From positions 1 to 31,976 of the forward strand of contig CAZKRB010000036.1 in NCBI GenBank assembly GCA_964555065.1: DNA of 31,976 bases, written 5' to 3'. Below the pieces are notes generated by a model. That model saw only the letters and a list, made by a program, of their open reading frames with translations. It made no database searches and was not told where the DNA came from. Within the stretch, counting starts at the first letter, position 1; every line of letters starts with the position of its first letter. The translations under genes were made by a program, and so were the position numbers. Source of the DNA: Syntrophus sp964555065. GTDB taxonomy: Bacteria > Desulfobacterota > Syntrophia > Syntrophales > Syntrophaceae. This document shows positions 24,865-31,976 of this stretch, in pieces.

Positions 24865-27008
24865 CTTTCCCCCACGGCCGCTCTGCGGTCCTGCAGACCC
24901 AGTTGCAGTTGATTCAAATGGGCGTAAAGTCCGCCCCTGATCGTGACCAATTCCTCGTGGGCGCCTTCCTCGATGATTTCTCCCCGCTCCATGACGAGAA
25001 TGCGGTCGGCGTTCCGGACGGCGGAAAGCCGATGGGCGATGATCAATACCGTCCTGCCGGCACAGATTTTCCGCATGTTTTCCTGAATGATTCTTTCCGA
25101 TTCATAATCGAGGGCGCTGGTCGCTTCATCAAAGATCAGGATGCGGGGGTTGGAAATCAGGGCCCTGGCAATGGCAATCCGCTGGCACTGCCCGCCGGAT
25201 AGCGAGGAGCCATGCTCTCCCACCTTGGTGTCATAGCCTTCCGCCAGTTCGCAGATGAACGGGTGCGCCCCGGCCATCTTGGCGGCTTCGATGATCGGTT
25301 CGAGGGGCAGGGCCGGATTGGACAGGGCGATGTTGTCTCGAATGGAGCCGGTGAAGAGGATGTTTTCCTGCAGGACCACCCCCAACTGCTGCCGCAGGGA
25401 GGGCGTGTCGATAATGGCGAGGTCCTGCCCGTCAATGAGCACCCGGCCCTGGTTCGGGACATAGAGGCGTTGAATGAGCCTGGCCAGGGTGCTTTTCCCC
25501 GAACCGGACCGGCCGACCACGCCGATCACTTCCCCGGGAGCGATCTTGAGAGACGTGTTGCGCAGGACATCGGGGGCATCGGGCCGGTAGCGGAAGGTCA
25601 CCTTGTCGAACTCGATGGCGCCCGCCAGCCGGGGAATGCGGGTTTTCCGGCCGGCGACTTCCGTAGGCGCGTTGAGAATGTCTCCCAGGCGCTCCATGGA
25701 GATCCCGACCTGCTGGAAGGAGGTCCACAACTGTGCAATGCGCACGATCGGTCCGGACATCTGGCCGGCAAGCATGTTGAAAGCCACCAGTTGACCGATG
25801 GTCAATTTCCCCTCCATGACCAGCGACGCCCCCACCCAGATGATGCCCACCGTCACCAGCTTGCTGACCAGGGTGATTCCATTGGAAGCCAGCAGGGAGA
25901 TGTTGTCGGCGCTCAACCCTACGGACACGTAGGAGGCGAGCTGCTTTTCCCAGTGGTCAAACCACCGCGGCTCCACGGCCATCGCCTTGAGGGTATGGAT
26001 GCCGGTGATCGATTCCACGAGGAACGCCTGGTTTTTTGCCCCCTGATTGAATTTCTCGTTCAGGCGGCTGCGCAAAAGCGGTGTCAGAATCAGGGACAGG
26101 ATGAAATAAGCGGGCAGCGAGAGCATGACAATGAGCGTCAGGGCCGGGCTGTACAGGAACATGACGAAGAGGAAGACGAAGGAGAAGAGGACATCGAGCA
26201 CCAGGGTGATGGCGTTTCCCGTCAGGAAGGACCGGATGTTTTCCAGTTCGCGGACTCTCGCCACCGAATCGCCGGCCCGCCTGGCCTGGAAATAGCCGAT
26301 GGGCAGGGACAGCAGATGCCGGAACAGCCTTGCACCGAGGTCGACATCGATTTTACTGCTCGTATGAGTGAAGATCCAGGTGCGGATTCCCGAGAGGGCG
26401 ACTTCAAAGAGAACGGCGGCAAGCAGCGCGATCCCGATGACGTTTAAGGTCTGCCGGGCGGAATTGACCAGGACCTTGTCCATCACCACCTGAAAACCGA
26501 GCGGGGTTGCCAGGCCGATGAGCTGCAGCACGAAGGAGATCAGCACAACCTCGCCGAGCAGCCGTCGGTATTTGACGATTGCCGGAATGAACCAGCTGAA
26601 ATCGAACTTGGAAAGATCGTGCAGGTAGGTCAGGGGCGAAGAAAAGAAAATGAACCGGCCGGACCAGCGCTCCAGAAATGCCTCGGGAGTCAAAACCTCG
26701 GCGGTGGGGGTGCCGGGCTGCTGGATAATCATCCGGGCCCTGGTTTTATCTCCGCCATCATGCCCGTATTTTACGGCAATGAAAAAGTTGCCCTCTTTAT
26801 CGATCGCCACAGCCGGCAGGGGTGCGCGGGTCAAACGATCCGGGGCTTCCCGGACCACCCTGGCCGTCATTCCCAGGCGTTTTGCGCCCAGGAGGATGGT
26901 CTCCACGGTAAAGGGGGCCGGCCCAAACTCATGGCGCAATTGCGCTTCATCGGCAGCAATTCCATGGTGCCTGGCCATCATCAATAGACTTAAAAGCCCG
27001 AAATCCAT
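24861..27008 (-). CDS. Type I secretion ABC exporter with cysteine-less C39-like domain (HlyB-like)
   Basis: This 715-residue transporter should use ATP to export an unfolded protein in one step. Residues 1-130 form a C39 peptidase-like domain that begins MDFGLLSLLMMARHHG and lacks the catalytic Cys, as in HlyB, where the domain holds the substrate without cleaving it. A six-helix ABC membrane domain follows (about 145-440). The nucleotide-binding domain has Walker A GRSGSGKST at 499-507, signature LSGGQ at 603-607, Walker B ILIFDE at 623-628 and the switch His659. The frame opens at 27140, but the ATG at 27008, with GGGGGA just upstream, gives the expected N-terminus. It is the first gene of a compact operon. 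The substrate is not encoded nearby. Confidence 0.93.
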   Translation of the reverse strand: MDFGLLSLLMMARHHGIAADEAQLRHEFGPAPFTVETILLGAKRLGMTARVVREAPDRLTRAPLPAVAIDKEGNFFIAVKYGHDGGDKTRARMIIQQPGTPTAEVLTPEAFLERWSGRFIFFSSPLTYLHDLSKFDFSWFIPAIVKYRRLLGEVVLISFVLQLIGLATPLGFQVVMDKVLVNSARQTLNVIGIALLAAVLFEVALSGIRTWIFTHTSSKIDVDLGARLFRHLLSLPIGYFQARRAGDSVARVRELENIRSFLTGNAITLVLDVLFSFVFLFVMFLYSPALTLIVMLSLPAYFILSLILTPLLRSRLNEKFNQGAKNQAFLVESITGIHTLKAMAVEPRWFDHWEKQLASYVSVGLSADNISLLASNGITLVSKLVTVGIIWVGASLVMEGKLTIGQLVAFNMLAGQMSGPIVRIAQLWTSFQQVGISMERLGDILNAPTEVAGRKTRIPRLAGAIEFDKVTFRYRPDAPDVLRNTSLKIAPGEVIGVVGRSGSGKSTLARLIQRLYVPNQGRVLIDGQDLAIIDTPSLRQQLGVVLQENILFTGSIRDNIALSNPALPLEPIIEAAKMAGAHPFICELAEGYDTKVGEHGSSLSGGQCQRIAIARALISNPRILIFDEATSALDYESERIIQENMRKICAGRTVLIIAHRLSAVRNADRILVMERGEIIEEGAHEELVTIRGGLYAHLNQLQLGLQDRRAAVGER

Positions 27009-27193
27009 CTTTTCCCCCAAATAACACTCGGTCGGCAAAGAAGATGCCAATAAAATGCCATCAGAATGCCAACAGGAGTAAAAAACGCTTCCCGGTGAAA
27101 TGCCTTCTTCCTCCCCGGCTCCCTGAAGGGAGTTCCTCAAAATCCCGGTTTTTTCCTGAAAGATCGCCCGTATATATTGGGTAGTCGTAACGA

Positions 27194-27221
27194 TTGCCTT
27201 TTTCCGTTTGTGACCTATACT
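27194..27221 (+). promoter_or_regulatory. Predicted sigma-70 promoter of the Hsp20 gene
   Basis: TTGCCT (27194-27199) and TATACT (27216-27221) are 16 bases apart. The -10 matches at five of six positions. Transcription would start near 27228 and give an AT-rich leader of about 35 bases ending in GGAGG. No CIRCE element or clear sigma-32 consensus is visible. Confidence 0.5.
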
Positions 27222-27262
27222 GAGTGATATATTTCAAACAAAATAATATGGAGGAAATGACC

Positions 27263-27766
27263 ATGGCCAAACGGAGTTTTCTGCCTTCACTCAGGAGAAG
27301 AGGGGAATTGGTGAGACGGGAGGAGGAATACCCTTACTATTCGCTGCAGAGGGAAATGAATCGGCTCTTTGACGATTTCTTCCATGGCTTCGAGATGGAG
27401 CCCTTCTCTGAACTGGAAGCCCGCTTTTCCGGTTTTTCGCCGTCCATCGACGTGCGGGAAGATGACGAGAATTTTACGGTCCGGGTGGAGATTCCCGGCA
27501 TTGATGAGAAAGATGTGGAAGTGCAGGTGACGGAGGACGCAGTCATCATCAAAGGCGAGAAAAAAGAAGAGCAGGAGGACAAGGGAAAGGACTATTGCTG
27601 CATGGAACGAACCTACGGCTCTTTCCATCGGACCATCCGCCTGCCTTCCACGGTAAACCGGGAGGCCGTGGATGCCTCCTTTAAAAACGGCGTCCTGACC
27701 GTCACGCTCCCCAAAATTGGAGAGCCCGAGACCAAGGCCAAGAAAATCCCGATCAAGGCGGAATAG
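27263..27766 (+). CDS. Small heat-shock protein, Hsp20/alpha-crystallin family
   Basis: This 167-residue ATP-independent holdase chaperone should keep unfolding proteins soluble. The variable N-terminus (1-58) contains the YYSLQREMNRLFDDFF helix common in bacterial Hsp20. The alpha-crystallin domain (about 59-150) runs from PSIDVREDDENFTVRVEIPG to the FKNGVLTVTLPK strand. A short lysine-rich tail with the IPI (I-x-I) motif at 162-164 ends the protein and mediates oligomer contacts. The frame opens at 27224, but the ATG at 27263 has GGAGG at 27250-27254 with 8-base spacing. It is divergent from the type I secretion operon and stands alone. Confidence 0.95.
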   Translation: MAKRSFLPSLRRRGELVRREEEYPYYSLQREMNRLFDDFFHGFEMEPFSELEARFSGFSPSIDVREDDENFTVRVEIPGIDEKDVEVQVTEDAVIIKGEKKEEQEDKGKDYCCMERTYGSFHRTIRLPSTVNREAVDASFKNGVLTVTLPKIGEPETKAKKIPIKAE

Positions 27767-27905
27767 CGGCGGCGTTCCTATCGTCGCTTTCCGGCCGCTT
27801 TCTGGTGCAGATTTCGGGGGCGATTCCCTCTCCCCCGCCGTCGCCTGTTCGTCTTCTGCAAAAAGCGCCCTCCCGCTCCCGCCCATCCTTGAGGCCGGGA
27901 GACTC

Positions 27906-27940
27906 GGGGGGCCGCTTTTAACCGTTAAAAGGGCCTCCCC
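27906..27940. repeat. Long imperfect palindrome
   Basis: CTTTTAAC (27915-27922) and GTTAAAAG (27924-27931) form a perfect 8-bp inverted repeat around one base. With a single bulge the pairing extends into flanking GGGGGCC and GGCCTCCCC. It lies about 140 bases after the Hsp20 stop. It may be an operator or an RNA hairpin; no U-tract supports a terminator. Confidence 0.45.
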
Positions 27941-28030
27941 GTGGGCCGCAGCCGGTCTCTGCGGGGCCGGACACGGTTGGAGAAGCGTTTCCTCTTGCCG
28001 ATGGGCCAGGCCCTCGAAGTGACTTCCCCC

Positions 28031-28046
28031 TGTTTCACGTGAAATT
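28031..28046. promoter_or_regulatory. parS: Candidate parS centromere site (ParB binding)
   Basis: TGTTTCACGTGAAATT matches the widely conserved bacterial chromosomal parS 16-mer (TGTTTCACGTGAAACA) at 14 positions, including the complete palindromic core TTTCACGTGAAA. It is intergenic, as many parS sites are. Such sites load ParB/SMC and cluster near the replication origin, so this part of the chromosome may lie in the origin domain. No parA or parB gene is in the window. Confidence 0.65.
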
Positions 28047-28405
28047 TCCCCGGCGTTTTTATCCTTCCGCAACGGCGGAAAAGCGGGCTGACCTCCTTTT
28101 CCCCTTGCTTGCTGAAGTTTAGGCTGGCGGGAAGCCCTCTGAAAAACCTACTGGACAAAAATGTACCCGGATTCCCGGCGGTGAGGGGAACACCGGGGAA
28201 GGTCCAGAAAATTCATTTGTAATATCAATTGGATGGATTGCTTTTGAATGCAGGCACGGATCTTGATTTTCCTGATCCAAGAGGCGAGCCGGATGTCCGG
28301 CTGCCGCGATGGAAAGGCTCCTGGGTTGGTTTCGCCGGGGTTTGCCGGATTTGACCCGTGGGCCGGCACGGAAAGAAAAGCGGAAAGATCAGGGGAGGGG
28401 ATGTT

Positions 28406-31009
28406 ATGGAAAAGGTGCCGGCGAGAGTCAGTACGGGGTTTGAAGGTCTCGACAAGGTGGTGGACGGTCTGAGAATCGGCGACAATGTCGTCTGGCAGGT
28501 TGACGATATTGCGGACTACCGCTCTTTTGTTTCGCCTTTCGTGCAGTGCGCCCTGGCTGAAAACAGAAAAGTCGTTTACCTGCGCTTTGCCCGGCATGAG
28601 CCGGTGCTGGAAGAGAACCGGCGGATCACCCTCTATCGCCTCGATGCACAGAGCGGCTTTGAGTCCTTTTCTTCCGAGGTCTACAACATTGCGACCCGGG
28701 AGGGAGAAGGGGTCTTTTACGTTTTTGACTCGCTCTCCGATCTTCTCTCCGCCTGGGCCACGGACCTGATGATCGGCAATTTTTTCAAGATCACCTGTCC
28801 GTACCTTTACCAGCTCGATACCGTTGCGTATTTTGCCCTGCTGCGCGACAGCCACTCCTACAAAACCGTTGCCCGGATTCGGGAAACCACCCAGGTTCTC
28901 CTGGATGTCTACAATGTGGACAACAGGATTTACGTCCATCCCCTGAAGGTCATGGGGCGCCATCTGCCCACGATGTTTCTCCCTCACCTGAAGAGCGGAA
29001 ACCGTTTTTCACCGGTAAGCAGCAGCGCCGATACGGGACAGCTTGTCCGTTATTTTTCGGGAAAAGGACTGGAAACGGCGACGCGAAATCTCGATTACTG
29101 GGATCGGCTTTTTCTCCAGGTCAGGGAGTTGCTGCAGGGACAGATCGACGAGGAGCAGAAGGGGAAGCTCCTTCATCATCTCTGCGAGATCATGATCGGG
29201 CGGGAGGAGCGGATCCAGGATCTGGCACGAAAATATCTCACCCTGGAAGATCTGTGCAATGTTAAAGCGCGTCTGATCGGAACGGGTTATATCGGCGGCA
29301 AGGCCGCGGGCATGCTGATCGCCCGCAACATGCTGCTTCAGGATCCGTCCTTCGACTGGCCGGGCTGCCTGGAACCTCACGATTCCTTCTTTATCGGTTC
29401 GGACGTTTTTTACACGTACATCGTGGAGAATGGCTGGTGGAAACTGCGCATGGAGCAGAAAACCCCGGACGGGTACTTCAAAGTCGCCAAACTCCTGCGG
29501 GAGCAGATGCTCAACGGCAGGTTCCCCGCTGAAATCGAGGAGCAATTCTGGCGGGTGATTGAGTACTTCGGCCAATCTCCCCTGATCGTCCGTTCCAGCA
29601 GTCTGCTGGAGGATGCCTTTGGAAACGCCTTTGCGGGAAAATATGAGAGCCTCTTCTGCGTCAATCAGGGCTCTCCCGAAGAGCGCTACCGGCAGTTCCG
29701 GGAGGCGGTCCGCCGCATTTTCGCCAGCACCATGAACGAAGACGCCCTGGCGTACCGGCGGCAGCGGGGGCTGGAGCAGCAGGACGAGCAGATGGCCCTC
29801 CTTGTCCAGCGCGTCTCCGGCTCCTATCGACGGGAATATTTCTTCCCCGATCTGGCCGGCGTCGGCATCTCCTATAACACCTTTGTCTGGAAGAAGGAGA
29901 TGGATCCCCGGGCCGGAATGCTTCGTCTGGTGCTGGGGTTGGGCACCCGGGCGGTGAACCGGGTGGAGAATGATTATCCCCGCGTTTTTTCCCTGGATGC
30001 TCCCTCCCTGCGGCCCCATTCCGGGGGTACGGACATCAGGCGCTATTCCCAGCATGACGTGGATGTGCTCAACATCACCCGGAATGAATTTGAGACTATC
30101 CCGGCAGCCACAATCTTGTCGGGAGACATGAACCTCTCCTCCGAACTGGTGGGGGTCCGGGATCATGAGAGTGAGCAGTTTTTAAAGGACAGAGGCCAGA
30201 ACGGCGAGCCGCGGTGGATCCTCACTTTTGACAAGCTGCTCTCCGAGACCCCCTTCCCGGGTGTCATGCGGAACATGCTGAAAACGCTGGAACAGAGGTA
30301 TGATTATCCCGTGGACATCGAATTTACGGTCAACTTTACGGGGGAAGGCGCCTTTCAGGTCAATCTCGTGCAGTGTCGGCCGCTGCAGACCAAGGGCCGG
30401 GGAGAGGGGGTGCGGGTCGCCATGCCGTCCAGGCTGTTCCTGGAACAGATCCTTTTCCAGGCGGAAGGCAATTTTATGGGCGGCAGCATTGCCCAGCGGC
30501 TGAAGCGCCTGGTCTATGTCGATTCAGAAGAATACAGCCGGCTGTCCCTTTCGGAAAAATACGATGTGGCCCGGCTGATCGGGAGATTGAACCGGATCAG
30601 CAAGCGGGAGGAGAGTCCCGCCATTCTCCTGGGCCCGGGCCGGTGGGGCACCACGACGCCTTCGCTCGGCGTGCCGGTGACGTTCGCCGAGATCAACAAT
30701 TTTGTGGCGATTGTTGAAATCGCCTACATGACGGGTAGCCTGATGCCGGAGCTGTCCTTCGGCACGCACTTCTTCCAGGATCTGGTGGAAACGGACATTT
30801 TTTATGTGGCGCTCTTCCCGGAGCAGGAGGAGTTCCTCTTTAATGTCGGCGTCATCAGGGAGGGGGAAAACGTTCTCCCCCTCCTTCTCCCGGAAAGCCA
30901 GCGCTACGAAAAGACGGTCATCGTCCGGGAGGTGGAAAAGGAAGAATTCTCGCTCTTTGCCGATATCGTGTCCCGAAAGGTCCTCTGTTACCGCTCGGTC
31001 ATCCGGTAG
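28406..31009 (+). CDS. KaiC-like (P-loop-less) domain fused to PEP/pyruvate-binding ATP-grasp domain
   Basis: This 867-residue protein has two recognisable parts. Residues 1-185 resemble a KaiC/RAD55-type RecA fold: STGFEGLDKVVDGL at 9-22 matches the typical STGI-GLD start, and VFYVFDSLSDLLS around 103-115 matches the Walker B strand. The expected P-loop GxxGxGK is replaced by GDNVVWQVDD (25-34), so ATP hydrolysis there is unlikely. From about 285 a PPDK/PEP-synthase N-terminal ATP-grasp domain follows: GYIGGKAAGM (294-303), VRSSSLLED (395-403), FAGKYES (409-415) and, later, DIEFTVNF with QCRPL. The phosphohistidine swivel and PEP/pyruvate barrel are absent, so it is not a complete dikinase. 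About 150 further residues form an unassigned C-terminus. The ATG at 28406 has GGAGGGG with 5-base spacing; the frame is open from 28358. The reaction is unknown. Confidence 0.85.
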   Translation: MEKVPARVSTGFEGLDKVVDGLRIGDNVVWQVDDIADYRSFVSPFVQCALAENRKVVYLRFARHEPVLEENRRITLYRLDAQSGFESFSSEVYNIATREGEGVFYVFDSLSDLLSAWATDLMIGNFFKITCPYLYQLDTVAYFALLRDSHSYKTVARIRETTQVLLDVYNVDNRIYVHPLKVMGRHLPTMFLPHLKSGNRFSPVSSSADTGQLVRYFSGKGLETATRNLDYWDRLFLQVRELLQGQIDEEQKGKLLHHLCEIMIGREERIQDLARKYLTLEDLCNVKARLIGTGYIGGKAAGMLIARNMLLQDPSFDWPGCLEPHDSFFIGSDVFYTYIVENGWWKLRMEQKTPDGYFKVAKLLREQMLNGRFPAEIEEQFWRVIEYFGQSPLIVRSSSLLEDAFGNAFAGKYESLFCVNQGSPEERYRQFREAVRRIFASTMNEDALAYRRQRGLEQQDEQMALLVQRVSGSYRREYFFPDLAGVGISYNTFVWKKEMDPRAGMLRLVLGLGTRAVNRVENDYPRVFSLDAPSLRPHSGGTDIRRYSQHDVDVLNITRNEFETIPAATILSGDMNLSSELVGVRDHESEQFLKDRGQNGEPRWILTFDKLLSETPFPGVMRNMLKTLEQRYDYPVDIEFTVNFTGEGAFQVNLVQCRPLQTKGRGEGVRVAMPSRLFLEQILFQAEGNFMGGSIAQRLKRLVYVDSEEYSRLSLSEKYDVARLIGRLNRISKREESPAILLGPGRWGTTTPSLGVPVTFAEINNFVAIVEIAYMTGSLMPELSFGTHFFQDLVETDIFYVALFPEQEEFLFNVGVIREGENVLPLLLPESQRYEKTVIVREVEKEEFSLFADIVSRKVLCYRSVIR

Positions 31010-31164
31010 GCCCGGCGGCGGCGCCGTATTTTCTGTCCCCTGCGATGGGGCCTACCGATATCGGATCAGTGTACCCCGGATTTGTTTTTCTCGGCCCGTT
31101 TCGGGACGCACTTCAAGCAGGGTTGTGGGTCTATCGATCATTGTCTTCCTGGTGACGATGGATG

Positions 31165-31976
31165 TTAATCCGATGATGCGGCGCGCAATCGCTGACCGCA
31201 CGATTGGGCCGCCAGCCAGGCGGTGGACCATGCAATTTGAAGGTTATATCCGCCGGTATCTGCATCCAGGTCGATCAGCTCACCGGCAAAATACAGGTTT
31301 TTGACGATTTTGGATTCCATGGTTCTGGGGTCTATTTCTTTGGTACGGAGCCCGCCGGCGGTAATAATGGCTTCCTTGAACGCGCGATGACCGGCAACCC
31401 GGAACCGCATTTCCTTCATGAGCAGGAGTATCTTGCGTCGTTCCTTTGCCGTTACCTGGTGGCATTCCTTATCCGGGTTCAATTGGAGAAGATCGATAAA
31501 AACCGGGATCATTTTCGCCGGCAGCCAGTCTTTGAACATGTTTTCCAGGTGCTTCTTTCCGTTCTCATTCAAATCCCGCTGCAGCCGGGCATCGAGCTTT
31601 TGCTCATCCAGCGCCGGTTTCAGATCGATGGAGAATTCCACCCCGTTGCTTTTTCTCAGCTCATCCACCACGAACCGGCTCAGGGTGAGGATAATCGGGC
31701 CGGACAACCCGAAATGGGTAAAGAGCATTTCTCCAAATTCTTCCTTGAACTTTTTGCCGTTCACCCAGACCATCGCCTTCACATTTTTCAGGCTCAATCC
31801 CTGCAAGCGCTCGGCCAGGTTGCCTTCTGTTACAATGGGCACCAGCGCCGGCATGACAGGTTCAATGGTATGTCCCAGGGGTCTGACCAGCTTATATCCG
31901 TCCCCGCTTGAGCCTGTCGCAGGGTAGGAACACCCGCCGGTGCAGAGAATGACCGTATCCGCATCCCAGGTCATCT
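31165..31976 (-). CDS. HI0933/YhiN-family FAD-dependent oxidoreductase, partial
   Basis: About 270 C-terminal residues of an HI0933-like flavoprotein are present; the N-terminus with the FAD-binding GxGxxG motif lies beyond the window end. Visible family features are VILCTGGCSYPATGSSGDGY near the start of the fragment, LGHTIEPVMPALVPI, the GLSGPIILTLSR segment and the C-terminal AGELIDLDADTGGYNLQIAWSTAW, which closes the FAD site. Members are predicted NAD(P)/FAD-dependent oxidoreductases, most without a proven substrate. The apparent ATG at 31974 is an internal methionine, not the start. The gene converges with the ATP-grasp gene, with 155 bases between them holding nothing recognisable. Composition is somewhat less GC-rich than in neighbouring genes. 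Confidence 0.9.
   Translation of the reverse strand, partial: MTWDADTVILCTGGCSYPATGSSGDGYKLVRPLGHTIEPVMPALVPIVTEGNLAERLQGLSLKNVKAMVWVNGKKFKEEFGEMLFTHFGLSGPIILTLSRFVVDELRKSNGVEFSIDLKPALDEQKLDARLQRDLNENGKKHLENMFKDWLPAKMIPVFIDLLQLNPDKECHQVTAKERRKILLLMKEMRFRVAGHRAFKEAIITAGGLRTKEIDPRTMESKIVKNLYFAGELIDLDADTGGYNLQIAWSTAWLAAQSCGQRLRAASSD

Larger units (their letters stand above)
27767..28405. other. Gene-free region with parS-like site and palindrome
   Basis: This 639-base stretch lies between the Hsp20 gene and the ATP-grasp protein gene. Short open frames occur, but none has a plausible start, domain or coding character. It contains a long palindrome (27906-27940), a near-consensus parS site (28031-28046), and an AT-richer segment at about 28200-28290 that may hold the promoter of the downstream gene. 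I see no DnaA-box cluster that would mark an origin. Confidence 0.5.

Noticed and set aside
25212..26447. 411-residue plus-strand frame inside the ABC exporter gene
   Set aside because: It lies entirely antisense to the well-supported transporter and has an Asp/Gly/Gln-rich composition with no domain.
28252..28266. Sigma-54-like sequence before the ATP-grasp gene (AGGCACG-N4-TTGA)
   Set aside because: The -24 half is good, but the nearly invariant GC at -12 is GA, so it is not reported as a promoter.

Overview
The window looks like chromosomal DNA of a GC-rich Gram-negative bacterium. A TolC/HlyD/HlyB-type secretion set requires an outer membrane. The mix of a Pit phosphate permease, a partner-switching (Rsb-like) cassette, a PEP/pyruvate-binding ATP-grasp protein and abundant two-component proteins suggests a deltaproteobacterium (Desulfobacterota, perhaps a Syntrophus-like lineage). 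That placement is inferred from gene content only. No rRNA, tRNA, CRISPR array or intact insertion sequence was found.

Layout. 1-10.0 kb is housekeeping and envelope: phosphate permease (+), AI-2E/PerM-type permease (-), then divergent birA (-) and bioB (+) around a perfect BirA-type operator, bioB overlapping an RlmL-like rRNA methyltransferase, glutamate racemase, a secreted L,D-transpeptidase and a MATE exporter. 10.1-12.5 kb is an AT-rich island unlike its surroundings. It carries two co-directional minus-strand genes, an Mrr-type restriction endonuclease followed by an unrecognised protein with a HEPN-like RHELIH motif, then about 0.5 kb of AT-rich DNA with no convincing gene.

12.6-20.4 kb is a signalling block. 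On the plus strand are a CDF metal exporter, a hybrid histidine kinase with two receiver domains and an Hpt protein. Converging on them from the minus strand is a tight four-gene unit: glycogen phosphorylase, a receiver-SpoIIE phosphatase, a STAS anti-sigma-antagonist-like protein and an RsbW-like kinase. The kinase, Hpt and receiver-phosphatase could form a complete phosphorelay that drives the partner switch. The link to glycogen phosphorylase through shared transcription is the most intriguing functional hypothesis in the window.

20.5-27.0 kb (minus strand) holds a VanZ-like protein, a crotonase-fold enzyme that seems to lack both classical hydratase glutamates, and a compact type I secretion operon (ABC exporter with a cysteine-less C39-like domain, HlyD adaptor, TolC-like channel) with no substrate gene in view. 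27.2-31.0 kb holds an Hsp20 chaperone, a 0.64 kb gene-free region containing a near-consensus parS site and a long palindrome, and an 867-residue protein joining a P-loop-less KaiC-like domain to a PEP-synthase-type ATP-grasp domain. The window ends inside a minus-strand HI0933-family flavoprotein.

The best candidates for under-described biology are the phosphorelay/partner-switch/glycogen-phosphorylase cluster, the Mrr plus HEPN-like pair, and the KaiC-like/ATP-grasp fusion.
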